From assembly GCA_021806645.1 (NCBI GenBank), contig JAJZQX010000004.1, positions 1-64,000 on the forward strand: a stretch of 64,000 nucleotides of DNA, in the 5' to 3' direction. The first letter of the stretch is position 1. The number at the start of each line of letters is the position of its first letter. The position numbers and the translations under genes are program-made. This DNA comes from Myxococcales bacterium (lineage in GTDB: Bacteria; Myxococcota; Myxococcia; Myxococcales; Anaeromyxobacteraceae). Below are positions 1 to 9,710 of the stretch, piece after piece. Under the pieces are notes generated by a model, which saw only the letters and a program-made list of their open reading frames with translations, made no database searches and was not told the origin of the DNA.

Positions 1-53
1 GGCTCAAGCCGGGCAGGAAGGCTGGACAGCGCCCCGAGAAGAAGGGCAAGTAG
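1..53 (+). CDS. C-terminal tail of a gene cut by the window edge
   Basis: The frame starting at base 3 reads LKPGRKAGQRPEKKGK and stops at 51-53. Third positions are mostly G/C and the tail is Lys/Arg-rich, as at the end of many small basic proteins. The body lies to the left, so no function can be given. It reads in the same direction as the recombinase pair that follows and may belong to the same integrated element. The roughly 300 bases after it (54-352) hold no convincing gene and look less GC-rich than the rest of the window. Confidence 0.35.
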   Translation, partial: LKPGRKAGQRPEKKGK

Positions 54-227
54 GACACGTCACGCCGGTGCGGACCCGGGGGGCATGCTTCTGCAACTGC
101 GGGGTCCCATCCCTCTGCAAATCAACAGCATGAACACGCGCTGGATCTTCCAAAGCCATCGGACGAAGCGTATCGTGACGTCAGTTAGGCAGCACTCAGC
201 ACGACGCATTCGTAGATAGGACAACCC

Positions 228-245
228 GGTGCTTGATATTGCACC
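228..245. promoter_or_regulatory. Inverted repeat upstream of the excisionase-like gene
   Basis: GGTGC and GCACC flank an 8-base AT-rich centre (ttgatatt), about 108 bases before the HTH gene. The size and position fit an operator or an Xis/Int arm site. This is an inference from symmetry only; no clear -35/-10 pair is visible beside it. Confidence 0.25.
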
Positions 246-352
246 GATTGCTCAGCGGGCGAGGGTTCGATGTCGAGTAGCTCAGGCAGCCGAGGTGTCT
301 GGTGTTCGCAGCTCGCATCAACCCCGTTCGCAACGTAACGGAGAGTCACGCG

Positions 353-802
353 ATGAATCTCGAAACTACGAGCAACCCGACCGACGCTCTCGCCACAGCC
401 CCGCACCTCCCCTCTGTCGCCGAACTCAGCCGCCTCTTGTTCAAGCTGGCCGCTCTCGCCGCCAACCAGCCCCAGCTACCCACCCCGGCGCCCCGGCCGC
501 CCGCCTCACCTCCTCCCGTCCGCTGGGTCACCCCGCCCGTCGCCCATGAGCTGACCGGCCTCTCGGTGAAGACCATCCGCGCCTGGGCCCGCGCCGGCCG
601 AATCAGCGCCCGCCTGCGCAACAGCGCCTCCGCGCCGAAGCAACTCAAGTACCTCGTCGATGTCGACGAGGTCATGGCCGCATCGACGCTGGCCGCCGGA
701 TGCCTGCCTGCGTCCCGTCCCGTGCAGTTCAACGCGAAGACATCGCTCCCGGCAGAGGCTACCTGGGCGGAGCGGAAGCTGGCACGCTCCAGCAACGGGT
801 GA
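353..802 (+). CDS. Excisionase-like (MerR/Xis-type) HTH protein
   Basis: 149 aa. Residues 1-55 are Pro/Ala-rich and probably disordered. Residues about 58-110 look like the winged-helix fold of excisionase/MerR-type DNA-binding domains: WVTPPVAHELTGLSVKTIR, then WARAGRISA, ending in the LVDVDEVMA strand-helix typical of such domains. The ATG at 353 was chosen over the in-frame upstream ATG at 302 because GGAGAG lies 7 bases before it. The stop is followed after 3 bases by the integrase ATG, so the two are an operon. In integrated elements such a protein usually controls directionality of recombination or int expression. It could instead be a plain repressor. Confidence 0.7.
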   Translation: MNLETTSNPTDALATAPHLPSVAELSRLLFKLAALAANQPQLPTPAPRPPASPPPVRWVTPPVAHELTGLSVKTIRAWARAGRISARLRNSASAPKQLKYLVDVDEVMAASTLAAGCLPASRPVQFNAKTSLPAEATWAERKLARSSNG

Positions 803-805
803 CCC

Positions 806-2236
806 ATGCACGTCCGCTGCATCAAGATCCGGGGCAAGCGGTTCTTCCAACTCGACTGGCACGAGAAGGGCATCCGGCGCCGCGTCTCCGCCGAGACCGA
901 CGATGCCGCACTCGCGGAGCAGCGGCGCGTCGATCTGGAGGGGCAACTGGCCAGCGGCGCCATCCGCCTCGTCCACCCGCAGGTCGAGGCCGCGCCAACA
1001 CCCCCGCGTCCCCCTGCCGCGCTGGCCCAGCCGCTCGTCGAACTCGGCTGCACCGGCCCGACGGTCGGCCAGTTCTTCGAGGAGAGCTGGCTGCCCATGC
1101 GGAAGCAGGGCGATGGCTCGGGCTGGATGAACGACCTCAGCCACTTCAAGAATCACTTCCTCACCGTGTTCGGCGACGTCCCCATCCGCGCCTTCTCTGG
1201 CGACGAGGGGAAGGCGGCCGTCCTGCGCTGGCTCTACGCGCTCGGGGAGACGCCGAGCCAGCGCGACGGCACAAAGCTCGCCTCCCGCACGGTGCGAAAC
1301 ATCACCTCCTCCATCCGCTCCATGTTCGGCGACGCCCTCGAGTTGCGGGCCATCCAGCAGGACCCGTGCCTCGGCCTGCGCTGGAAGAAGCACCTACCGA
1401 AAAAGCGGGACAAGAACCCCCGCTGGCGCAAGGATCTCCGATCCTGGACCCTCGAGGCCGTGGTGGCCCTCACGACCGACCCCCGCCTCCCGTGCGACCG
1501 GCGGGTCCACTACGCCGTCCGGTTCTTGACGGGTCTACGGCCGAGTTCGGAGGCCGCCCTGCGCTTCTCCGACCTCGACATGACTCGCGAGCCGCACGGG
1601 TTGCTCTCGGCGACCACCAGCTACGACTCCCGCGCGAGGAAGGAGAAGGACCACACCAAGACCTACGCCGAGTACCTCGTGCCGCTCCACCCGGTGCTGC
1701 GGCGGATCCTCGACTGGTGGAAGGCCGAGGGGTGGGAAGCGTTCATCGGCCGGGCACCGCGCCAGGACGACTTGCTCGTTCCGACGCAGCAGAACGCCCC
1801 GCGAAACGTCAACACCAAGCGGTCGCAGTTCTACGCCGACCTCGACACGCTCGGGCTGCAGCGGCAACGGCCCTACGAGACCCGCGCCACGTTCCGCAAT
1901 CTCTGCCTGGAAGGCGGGGCGGTCGAGGCGGACGTGAAGCTCATCACCCACCCGACGCCGTCCAACGCTTCCGAGCTCTACAACCGGTCCAACGTGGGCT
2001 GGGTCCGGATGGTGCGGGCGGTGCTCAGCATCGACGAGGGGGCGTGGGCGGAGACGGAGTTCGGGCCGACCGCGAAGGAGGCCTCAGTATCCCCTATCGG
2101 TAGGGTCTCCATTCCGGAAATCGGGACTGGTGACCGCTATGGGACCTATCAAACAAAAACCCCCGCAACTCGGACGAAGTTGCGGGGGGCGATGATGGTG
2201 ACCCCTACGGGAATTGAACCCATGTCTTCGCCGTGA
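806..2236 (+). CDS. Tyrosine recombinase / integrase of a tRNA-targeting element
   Basis: 476 aa phage-type integrase. Residues 1-50 look like an arm-binding N domain and about 85-190 a core-binding SAM-like domain. The catalytic domain has Arg245 (LTGLRPSSEA), Arg360 in YETRATFRNL (the usual box His replaced by Glu358), His382 (LITHP) and the nucleophile Tyr392 (ELYNR). The last 45 or so residues do not look like integrase. Residues about 449-461 are encoded by the tRNA-Glu terminator hairpin and about 464-476 by the 3' half of the tRNA-Glu gene. The present C-terminus is therefore probably host-derived, made when the element inserted, as known for myxophage Mx8 Int. The gene is convergent with, and overlaps, its likely target tRNA by 41 bases. 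Confidence 0.88.
   Translation: MHVRCIKIRGKRFFQLDWHEKGIRRRVSAETDDAALAEQRRVDLEGQLASGAIRLVHPQVEAAPTPPRPPAALAQPLVELGCTGPTVGQFFEESWLPMRKQGDGSGWMNDLSHFKNHFLTVFGDVPIRAFSGDEGKAAVLRWLYALGETPSQRDGTKLASRTVRNITSSIRSMFGDALELRAIQQDPCLGLRWKKHLPKKRDKNPRWRKDLRSWTLEAVVALTTDPRLPCDRRVHYAVRFLTGLRPSSEAALRFSDLDMTREPHGLLSATTSYDSRARKEKDHTKTYAEYLVPLHPVLRRILDWWKAEGWEAFIGRAPRQDDLLVPTQQNAPRNVNTKRSQFYADLDTLGLQRQRPYETRATFRNLCLEGGAVEADVKLITHPTPSNASELYNRSNVGWVRMVRAVLSIDEGAWAETEFGPTAKEASVSPIGRVSIPEIGTGDRYGTYQTKTPATRTKLRGAMMVTPTGIEPMSSP
2151..2188 (-). terminator. Rho-independent terminator of tRNA-Glu
   Basis: On the minus strand an 11-bp stem (CCCCCGCAACT paired with AGTTGCGGGGG, 7-base loop) is followed by TTTTTGTTT. It lies 8 bases past the tRNA 3' CCA. 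It is also inside the present integrase reading frame. Confidence 0.85.
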
Positions 2237-2270
2237 GAGGGCGACGTCCTAACCGCTAGACTAAGGGGCC
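2196..2270 (-). tRNA. tRNA-Glu (anticodon CTC)
   Basis: 75 nt including an encoded CCA. The acceptor GGCCCCT pairs with AGGGGTC (one G-U). The D arm contains TCTAGCGGTTAGGA, the anticodon loop CCTCTCA gives CTC, and the T arm contains GGTTCAATTCC. The 3' half overlaps the C-terminal codons of the convergent integrase gene, making this the likely attachment site. It has its own promoter and terminator. Confidence 0.93.
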
Positions 2271-2286
2271 GAGAAAACCGGCGCCT

Positions 2287-2315
2287 TCTGTACCCTCTCG
2301 CGTTGCGGCAGTCAA
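2287..2315 (-). promoter_or_regulatory. sigma70-type promoter of tRNA-Glu
   Basis: Reading leftward, TTGACT (2310-2315), a 17-base spacer and TACAGA (2287-2292). The predicted start is near 2280, about 10 bases before the tRNA 5' end at 2270. Confidence 0.6.
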
Positions 2316-2341
2316 CGCTCGGGGGTGGTTCCAGCGTGAAG

Positions 2342-2412
2342 CTGGGGGACAAGGATTCGAACCTTGATAGCCAGATCCAGAGACTGGCGTCCTGCCGTTA
2401 GACGATCCCCCA
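2342..2412 (-). tRNA. tRNA-Gln (anticodon CTG)
   Basis: 71 nt without encoded CCA. The acceptor TGGGGGA pairs with TCCCCCA, discriminator G. The anticodon loop CTCTGGA gives CTG, with a T-T mismatch closing the anticodon stem. The T arm is AAGGTTCGAATCCTT. It lies 71 bases upstream of tRNA-Glu on the same strand and 9 bases past the stop of the upstream CDS. No separate promoter is obvious, so it may be read from upstream. Confidence 0.9.
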
Positions 2413-2420
2413 AGAGGAGT

Positions 2421-2771
2421 TCATGACTTCGTTTTCACCAGGATGAAGAGGCGGGTCTCGCCCTTCAGCTCGTAGACGTTCAGCCCTTCCCAACCGCCCG
2501 GCCTCGCCTCCGGGTTCTCTATGTGCACGGCCTTCACGCCTGGCTGATCGGCGATGGGCCGCCGGGGGTACTTCGCCGGTGGCAGGGCGGTCCGGAAGTG
2601 CCTGAGGAGGTCTTCGTACTTCCGGTCAACCTGGTACCGGTGTTCCCCGATGCGCCTCGCGTCGTCCGGGAGGCTCAGCCCGGCCACCTTCTCGGCCAGG
2701 GAGACGCCCGGGAACGCCACGAGGAGCGCGGCGAGAGCGGCCTTATATCGGGGGGCGCCGGTCATGGTCAA
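2421..2771 (-). CDS. Small exported protein of unknown function
   Basis: 116 aa. Residues 1-26 form a signal peptide: a short basic start, a hydrophobic core ALAALLVAFPGVSL, and a likely cleavage after LA. The mature part of about 90 residues is mixed charged and hydrophobic and has no recognised family motif; its last stretch (YELKGETRLFILVKT) is strand-like. The two tRNA genes follow immediately downstream. It is probably periplasmic. Confidence 0.75.
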   Translation of the reverse strand: MTMTGAPRYKAALAALLVAFPGVSLAEKVAGLSLPDDARRIGEHRYQVDRKYEDLLRHFRTALPPAKYPRRPIADQPGVKAVHIENPEARPGGWEGLNVYELKGETRLFILVKTKS

Positions 2772-2828
2772 GTGGCGGTGTACCCTCGCCCGGCACCCCC
2801 GTCAACGCCGGGATGGAGCCGGGAGGTG

Positions 2829-3380
2829 TCACCTCCAGACCTCGTAGAGCCGCCCCTTGTGACCGGGCTCGCGCAGCTTCAGCCCGCTCCGCTTCACCAG
2901 GTCGCCGCACTTGGGGCCGATCCAGTAGCCCTTGGGCTCGCTCCGCCGCCAGCTCTTGCGGAAGTGCTGGTGGATCTCGTCGAAGATGGAGTTGAGCGCA
3001 CGCGGCTTGCCCTTCATGTCCTCGGTGGCGCCGGTCTTGATCAGCTCGGCCCAGAGCCGCCCTCCCTCCAGCTCGCCGGCCTCGTTGAGCTGCGACCGCT
3101 CGTAGTGGAAGACCGGGGACGGGACCTCCTCGATCTTGAGCATGCCGCGATCCGGGCCCCGCTTGACGGGGTGGACCACCACCGGCGCCAGCTTCTCGAA
3201 GGCCAGGTAGTAGCTCCCCAGCTCGAGCTGGGCGACGACCGCGGCGTCGGGGTCTGCCACCAGCGGCGTCCAGCCGGGCGGGATCAGGTCCGGGTAGAGG
3301 GTGACGTGGTGACGGCCGAGCAGGCGGAAGAGCGCCTTCTCGTCCTCGGGGACCATGAAGAAGTTGAGCGTGGAGGCCAT
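2829..3380 (-). CDS. Conserved-looking protein of unknown function
   Basis: 183 aa, soluble, with no signal peptide or membrane segment. It begins MASTLNFFMVPEDEKALF, contains Trp/Tyr-rich stretches (GSYYLAFEKL, GYWIGPKCGD) and ends LYEVWR. Full-length high-GC3 coding and balanced composition support a real gene, but I recognise no family. It is 13 bases downstream of the GspE-N-domain gene and probably shares its transcript. Confidence 0.75.
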   Translation of the reverse strand: MASTLNFFMVPEDEKALFRLLGRHHVTLYPDLIPPGWTPLVADPDAAVVAQLELGSYYLAFEKLAPVVVHPVKRGPDRGMLKIEEVPSPVFHYERSQLNEAGELEGGRLWAELIKTGATEDMKGKPRALNSIFDEIHQHFRKSWRRSEPKGYWIGPKCGDLVKRSGLKLREPGHKGRLYEVWR

Positions 3381-3393
3381 CGGGCCGGGGACT

Positions 3394-4578
3394 CTACACC
3401 GCCCGGCGCGCCAGCGCCTCGTACCCCTGCGCGATCCGGGTGGCGAGGATGAGCAGCTCCCCGAGATCGGTCGGGTCCACCAGCGCGCCGCGCCCGTTGT
3501 CGGCGTAGAGCACGTTCACCACCTGTCCCAGCGCCAGCAGCGGGATCACGAAGGCGCTCTTCGGCACCCCGCCCCCCAGCTCCTTGAGCAGCCGCACGTT
3601 GGCCTCGGTCCTGGCCAGCGGCCCGAGGTAGTGGCTCCGCGTCGCCACCACGGTGGCCACCACGCCGCCGGCCGCCAGCGGCAGCCGCAACCGCCGGACC
3701 GCCTCGACCTTGACGCCTTCCCCGAGCCCCACCCAGCCGTGGGCCTCGCCGCGGCGAACCGTGAACAGCACCGCCCGCCTGAAGCGGGACCGGGCATAGC
3801 GCAGGACGGTGCGGGCGATGGCGCCACGCTCCTCGACCCCCTCGAGGAACCGGATCGCCTCCCGGAAGCCGAGCGGCGAGGGCTCGGGCTCCTCGAGCCG
3901 GACCGGAGCGGCGACCACCGGCGGGGGCGGCGCGGGGGGCGGCGGCACCAGCGTGGACGGCACCGGCGGGGGCACCAGCGCTGACGGCGCCGGCGGTGGC
4001 ACCCGGGTGGACGGCACCGGCGGGGGAGTGGTCAGGCCGACCCGGCCATAGAGGGATTGGAACTCGTCCTCGTCGATCAGGTCCCGGTCGAGCCCGGCCC
4101 GCGCCGACCGCGACCCGGCCGGTTTTGGCTGGTGCTCGATCCCCCGCTCCTCGCGGAAGAGGCCGTAGCACCGGACCAGCAGCCGCCAGAGGCGCGCCTC
4201 GGGCAACACGAACGGGTGGACGCTCCGGCCGGTGGCGAAGGCCACCTCGTCGAGCACGGCCAGGTTGGCGGGATCGAGGGTCAGCAGCACCAGCTTGCGG
4301 TCCGGGGCACGCAGCGGCACCACCTCCCAGAGATCGGCGTCGTCGGAGGAGATCAGGTCGAGCGCGGCCGGCTCGGGCGTCAGATCGCCGTGTAGCGAAG
4401 GGGTCTGGTGCAGCTCGCCCAGCGCATGGGCCAGCCGCTCCTCGGAGATGGCCCCGGTCTCCAGCAGGTTGGTGCCGAGCCGTCCGCCGAAGACCGCCTG
4501 CGCCCGCAGCGCCTCGTCCACGGCGGCGCGGGCGCACGCGCCATGCTCCACCAGCAGGTCGCCGAGGCGGTGCCTCAC
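3394..4578 (-). CDS. GspE N-terminal-domain protein with GAF-like C-terminal domain
   Basis: 394 aa from the GTG at 4578, two bases past the TGA of the upstream fumarase-like gene, so translation is probably coupled. Residues 1-120 follow the MshEN/GspE_N pattern (RLGDLLVEHG, LGTNLLETGAI, HALGELHQTP, then VVPLRAPDRKLVLLTLDPAN). Residues about 185-226 are a Pro-rich linker of repeated VPPP units. The C-terminal 150 residues look like a GAF-type sensor fold (AIARTVLRYARSRFRRAVLF, VNVLYADNGRG). There is no ATPase domain, so this is not a secretion motor. In myxobacteria such stand-alone domains are thought to act in signalling. Ligand unknown. Confidence 0.72.
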   Translation of the reverse strand: MRHRLGDLLVEHGACARAAVDEALRAQAVFGGRLGTNLLETGAISEERLAHALGELHQTPSLHGDLTPEPAALDLISSDDADLWEVVPLRAPDRKLVLLTLDPANLAVLDEVAFATGRSVHPFVLPEARLWRLLVRCYGLFREERGIEHQPKPAGSRSARAGLDRDLIDEDEFQSLYGRVGLTTPPPVPSTRVPPPAPSALVPPPVPSTLVPPPPAPPPPVVAAPVRLEEPEPSPLGFREAIRFLEGVEERGAIARTVLRYARSRFRRAVLFTVRRGEAHGWVGLGEGVKVEAVRRLRLPLAAGGVVATVVATRSHYLGPLARTEANVRLLKELGGGVPKSAFVIPLLALGQVVNVLYADNGRGALVDPTDLGELLILATRIAQGYEALARRAV

Positions 4579-4579
4579 C

Positions 4580-5998
4580 TCACCCCCGCCCCGGGCGCGT
4601 CTGCCGCTCGGGATCGAGCAGCCGGCCGGCTTCACGGTTCGTCAACAGGCCTCGCTCCACCACCAGGGCCTGCACCGACCGCCCGGTCGCCAGCGACGCC
4701 TTGACGATCTCGGCGGCCCCGGCGTACCCGAGCTTCGGCGCCAGCGCCGTGGCCAGGCTCACCGTCCGCTCGGCGTAGAAGCGGGCCCGCGCCGCGTCGG
4801 CGGTCAGCCCGCGGGCGCAGCGGCGGTCGAAGGCCGCCACCGCGGCGGCCAGGATCTGCAGCTGGTGGCAGAGGTCGAAGGCCACCAGCGGCATCATCAC
4901 GTTGAGCTCGAGCTGGCCGCCGGTGGCGGCGGCGGCGATGGCGCCGTCGAGGCCGATCACCTGGTAGCAGACCATGGCCAGCATCTCGGCCATCGACGGG
5001 TTGACCTTGCCCGGCATGATCGAAGAGCCGGGCTGGACCGGCGGCAGCCGCAGCTCGCCGAGGCCGGTGGCCGGGCCGCTGCCCAGCAGCCGCACGTCGC
5101 CGCCGATGCGCAGCAGCTCGACGGCCGCGCCGCGCAGCGCGCCCGACAGCGCCACGAAGGGGCCGAGCGACTGCATGGCGCCGGTGAGGCTGCGGGCGGG
5201 CGAGAGCGGCACGCCGGTGAGCCTGGTCAGCTCGTCGATGACCAGCTTGCGGTAGCGCTGGTGGGCGTTGACGCCGGTGCCCACCGCGGTGCCGCCGATC
5301 CCGAGGAGGGAGAGCTCCGGCAAGGTGTCGCGCACCCGCCCCGCGGCGGCGCCCAGGGTGGCCGCCCAGCCCTCCACCTCCTGCCCGAGCCGGATGGGCG
5401 TGGCGTCCATCAGGTGGGTCCGCCCCGACTTGACGATGCCGTCCCAGGCCCGGGCCTTCCTCTCGAAGGTGGCGCCCAGCCCGCCCAGGGCCTCGATGAC
5501 CGCCGGCGCCAGCTCCAGCGCCGCCAGCCGCATGGCGGTGGGGACCACGTCGTTGGTCGACTGCGCCATGTTGACGTGGTCGTTCGGATCGACGAGGGCG
5601 CGGTCGCCGCGGCGCCCGCCCAGCAGCTCGGCGGCGCGGCCGGCGAGCACCTCGTTGACGTTCATGTGGTGCGAGGTGCCGGCGCCGGCCTGGTAGACGT
5701 CCACCACGAACTGCTCCCGCCAGCGCCCACCCAGCACCTCGCGCGCCGCCGCCTCGATGGCGCGGGCGGTGGTGCGTGGCAGCAGGCCGAGCCTGGCGTT
5801 GGCGCGCGCCGCCGCGATCTTGATCCGCAGGGTGGCGTCGACGAAGGCCGGGTGGGCGGTCAGCCCTGAGATGGGGAAGTTCCGCAGGGCGCGCGCCGTC
5901 TGCGCCCCCCAGAGCGCCGAGGCCGGCACGCGCAGTTCGCCCATGGTGTCCCGCTCGACGCGGGTGCGCGCCCTGGACGTCTTCCCCCCGGTGGCCAT
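4580..5998 (-). CDS. fumC: Class II fumarase / aspartase superfamily enzyme
   Basis: 472 aa, the usual length. The start at 5998 gives MATGGKTSR, then the family opening VERDTMGELRVPASALWGAQ. Also present are SGRTHLMDATPIRLGQE, AGTSHHMNVNEV, and the signature GSSIMPGKVNPSMAEM near residue 323 with its mobile catalytic Ser loop. TMGEL..LWGAQT and ELNVMMP favour fumarate hydratase over aspartate ammonia-lyase, but the families are close and substrate cannot be fixed by eye. It interconverts fumarate and malate in the TCA cycle; sucAB lies elsewhere in the window. Its stop overlaps the start region of the next gene. Confidence 0.85.
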   Translation of the reverse strand: MATGGKTSRARTRVERDTMGELRVPASALWGAQTARALRNFPISGLTAHPAFVDATLRIKIAAARANARLGLLPRTTARAIEAAAREVLGGRWREQFVVDVYQAGAGTSHHMNVNEVLAGRAAELLGGRRGDRALVDPNDHVNMAQSTNDVVPTAMRLAALELAPAVIEALGGLGATFERKARAWDGIVKSGRTHLMDATPIRLGQEVEGWAATLGAAAGRVRDTLPELSLLGIGGTAVGTGVNAHQRYRKLVIDELTRLTGVPLSPARSLTGAMQSLGPFVALSGALRGAAVELLRIGGDVRLLGSGPATGLGELRLPPVQPGSSIMPGKVNPSMAEMLAMVCYQVIGLDGAIAAAATGGQLELNVMMPLVAFDLCHQLQILAAAVAAFDRRCARGLTADAARARFYAERTVSLATALAPKLGYAGAAEIVKASLATGRSVQALVVERGLLTNREAGRLLDPERQTRPGRG

Positions 5999-6042
5999 CG
6001 GTAAAAGCCTAGCGCATCGAGGCGGCGCCCGGCGAGGGGAGC

Positions 6043-6354
6043 CTATTCGACGGCGATCTCCTGCGCCCTGGCCCCGTCGTCCACCAGGTACCAGATCCGC
6101 ACCTTCTGGCCGGCGGCGAGCTTGGCCGGCGAGCCGAGCGGCTGGCCGGCGGCGTCGAAGACCTGCACGTCGGAGCCGGCCTTGAACGTGACCACGCCGG
6201 CGGCGCACTGGACCCGCAGCTCCCCCTTGGCAGCGTCGTGGCCGAGCACGGTGCCGGGATCGAACTTGGTCCGTTCGGTGACCTGCGCGAGGCGTGGCGC
6301 CGGGAACGGCAGCGGGGGCGCGGCCAGCATGAGGGCGGCGATGAGGGCGATCAT
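6043..6354 (-). CDS. Small exported protein, unknown function
   Basis: 103 aa from ATG 6354. Signal peptide MIALIAALMLAAPPLPFPA, then an all-beta-looking domain (VTFKAGSDVQVFDAAGQPLG, KVRIWYLVDDG). Probably periplasmic. It is divergent from clpS; the 148 bases between (6355-6502) hold no clear promoter elements. No family recognised. Confidence 0.7.
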   Translation of the reverse strand: MIALIAALMLAAPPLPFPAPRLAQVTERTKFDPGTVLGHDAAKGELRVQCAAGVVTFKAGSDVQVFDAAGQPLGSPAKLAAGQKVRIWYLVDDGARAQEIAVE

Positions 6355-6502
6355 GGGCGGAGTATGACGTTTCTGGAGCCGCTCGCCAACGGGCTGGCCG
6401 CCCTCCGGCCCGCCTGGCCGGGCCGAGGTCTCCAGCGCGACCGCCCCCCGCGGGAGGCTGGCGGAGGGCGCCCGACGGGCGCCGGCGTTAGGATGGGTCC
6501 TC

Positions 6503-6829
6503 ATGGCCGAGCGCAACCGTCCCGGGGGAGGAGCCGACGTCGCGGCGCCCAAGACACGCGCCAGCAGGAAGCTCGCCCGGCCTCCACTCTTCAAGGTGCT
6601 GTTGCACAACGACGATTTCACCACCCAGGAGTTCGTGGACTGGGTGCTGGTGACCGTCTTCCGCCACGACTCGGAGACGGCCCACCGGATCATGTTGAAC
6701 GTTCACATGCACGGAGTCGGCGTGGCGGGTATCTATCCAAGAGAGATCGCCGAGCACAGGGCAGAGAAGGTGATGTCCTTGGCCCGGGAGGCGGAGTTTC
6801 CCCTCCTCTGCACGATCGAGCCGGAGTGA
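6503..6829 (+). CDS. clpS: ClpS, N-degron adaptor of ClpAP
   Basis: 108 aa. After a basic, flexible N-terminal tail of about 28 residues comes the ClpS core: FKVLLHNDDFTTQEFVDWVL, then AHRIMLNVHMHGVGVAGIY and EIAEHRAEKV. The HNDDFT segment and the following His form the pocket that binds N-end-rule residues in known ClpS. The next gene, clpA, starts two bases after the stop. It delivers N-degron substrates to ClpA in the cytoplasm. Confidence 0.95.
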   Translation: MAERNRPGGGADVAAPKTRASRKLARPPLFKVLLHNDDFTTQEFVDWVLVTVFRHDSETAHRIMLNVHMHGVGVAGIYPREIAEHRAEKVMSLAREAEFPLLCTIEPE

Positions 6830-6831
6830 CG

Positions 6832-9132
<2,301 letters not shown>

Positions 9133-9133
9133 T

Positions 9134-9245
9134 GCCCGGGCCCGCCCGGCCAGCGTCGACTTGCCCGACGAGGGCAGCCCGGCACCAGCGTCGCCGCCAG
9201 CCTGCGCAGTCCCTCGTCGAGGCGCGCCACGGCCTCTCCCAGCGG
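9134..9245 (-). pseudogene. Possible remnant of a P-loop gene
   Basis: On the minus strand a GC3-rich stretch reads LGEAVARLDEGLRRLAATLV. One frame away, just downstream, comes GLPSSGKSTLAGRARA, a good Walker A (GxxxSGKST). The reading then runs into the antisense of the clpA end and is lost. This looks like the first 40 or so codons of a kinase/ATPase gene with a frameshift and a lost 3' end. The match is short and could be chance. Confidence 0.2.
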
Positions 9246-9249
9246 CGGA

Positions 9250-9537
9250 TCAGCGCCCGCCGGCGCGCGGCCGCTCGCCCTGCCGCGACTCCATGGTCCG
9301 CTGCTTGACCCTCGACTGCGCGTCGGTCTTGAGCCGGTTGGACGACTTGCGCGTCGAGAGCCGCGAGGGGCGGGCGCCGGGCGCATCCTCGAGCGCGTAG
9401 GCGGCGTGCTTGCCGGCCCGGTCCGACTCGTTGTGCGCCACCTGCTTGCCGTCGCGCGGCAGCCGCGGCGTCGTCTTGGCCTTCTTGGGACCGGACCGCT
9501 CGGTGTTGTATCGGAACCACTCAGCCCTGGTCGCCAT
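9250..9537 (-). CDS. Small basic protein of unknown function
   Basis: 95 aa from ATG 9537, preceded by a strong GGAGGTG 6 bases upstream, which sets the start. Very basic and polar, probably disordered: MATRAEWFRYNTERSGPKK, a central HNESDRAGKHAAYALED, then SRLSTRKSSNRLKTDAQ. It has no Cys and no hydrophobic core. The pattern resembles small conserved proteins of related delta-proteobacteria, from memory only. It could bind nucleic acid or ribosomes. The 173 bases before it (9538-9710) are the divergent promoter region shared with the next gene. Confidence 0.7.
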   Translation of the reverse strand: MATRAEWFRYNTERSGPKKAKTTPRLPRDGKQVAHNESDRAGKHAAYALEDAPGARPSRLSTRKSSNRLKTDAQSRVKQRTMESRQGERPRAGGR

Positions 9538-9710
9538 CCGAGGCACCTCCTCAGCGGGCTCAGCCTCCCGCACTCCAACGGTGCGCCCCTCTTCGAGGCC
9601 GTGCAAGGTGAGCAGCTCCCCCCGGATGGGCAGCCACCAGCGGGTGTGCCGTGCGCGTGGCCCCCCCGGCGAGGACGAGCGCCTCGCCCCGTGGCTGTTA
9701 AGCTCGCCGG

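Noticed and set aside
769-800. TGGCACG as a sigma54 promoter for the integrase
   Set aside because: The GG and GC are 9, not 10, bases apart and the TTGC half is missing; it lies inside the HTH gene.
3915-4030. Repeat array with period near 24-30 bases
   Set aside because: It encodes the Pro-rich VPPP linker of the GspE-N-domain protein; not a CRISPR array, as there are no unique spacers.
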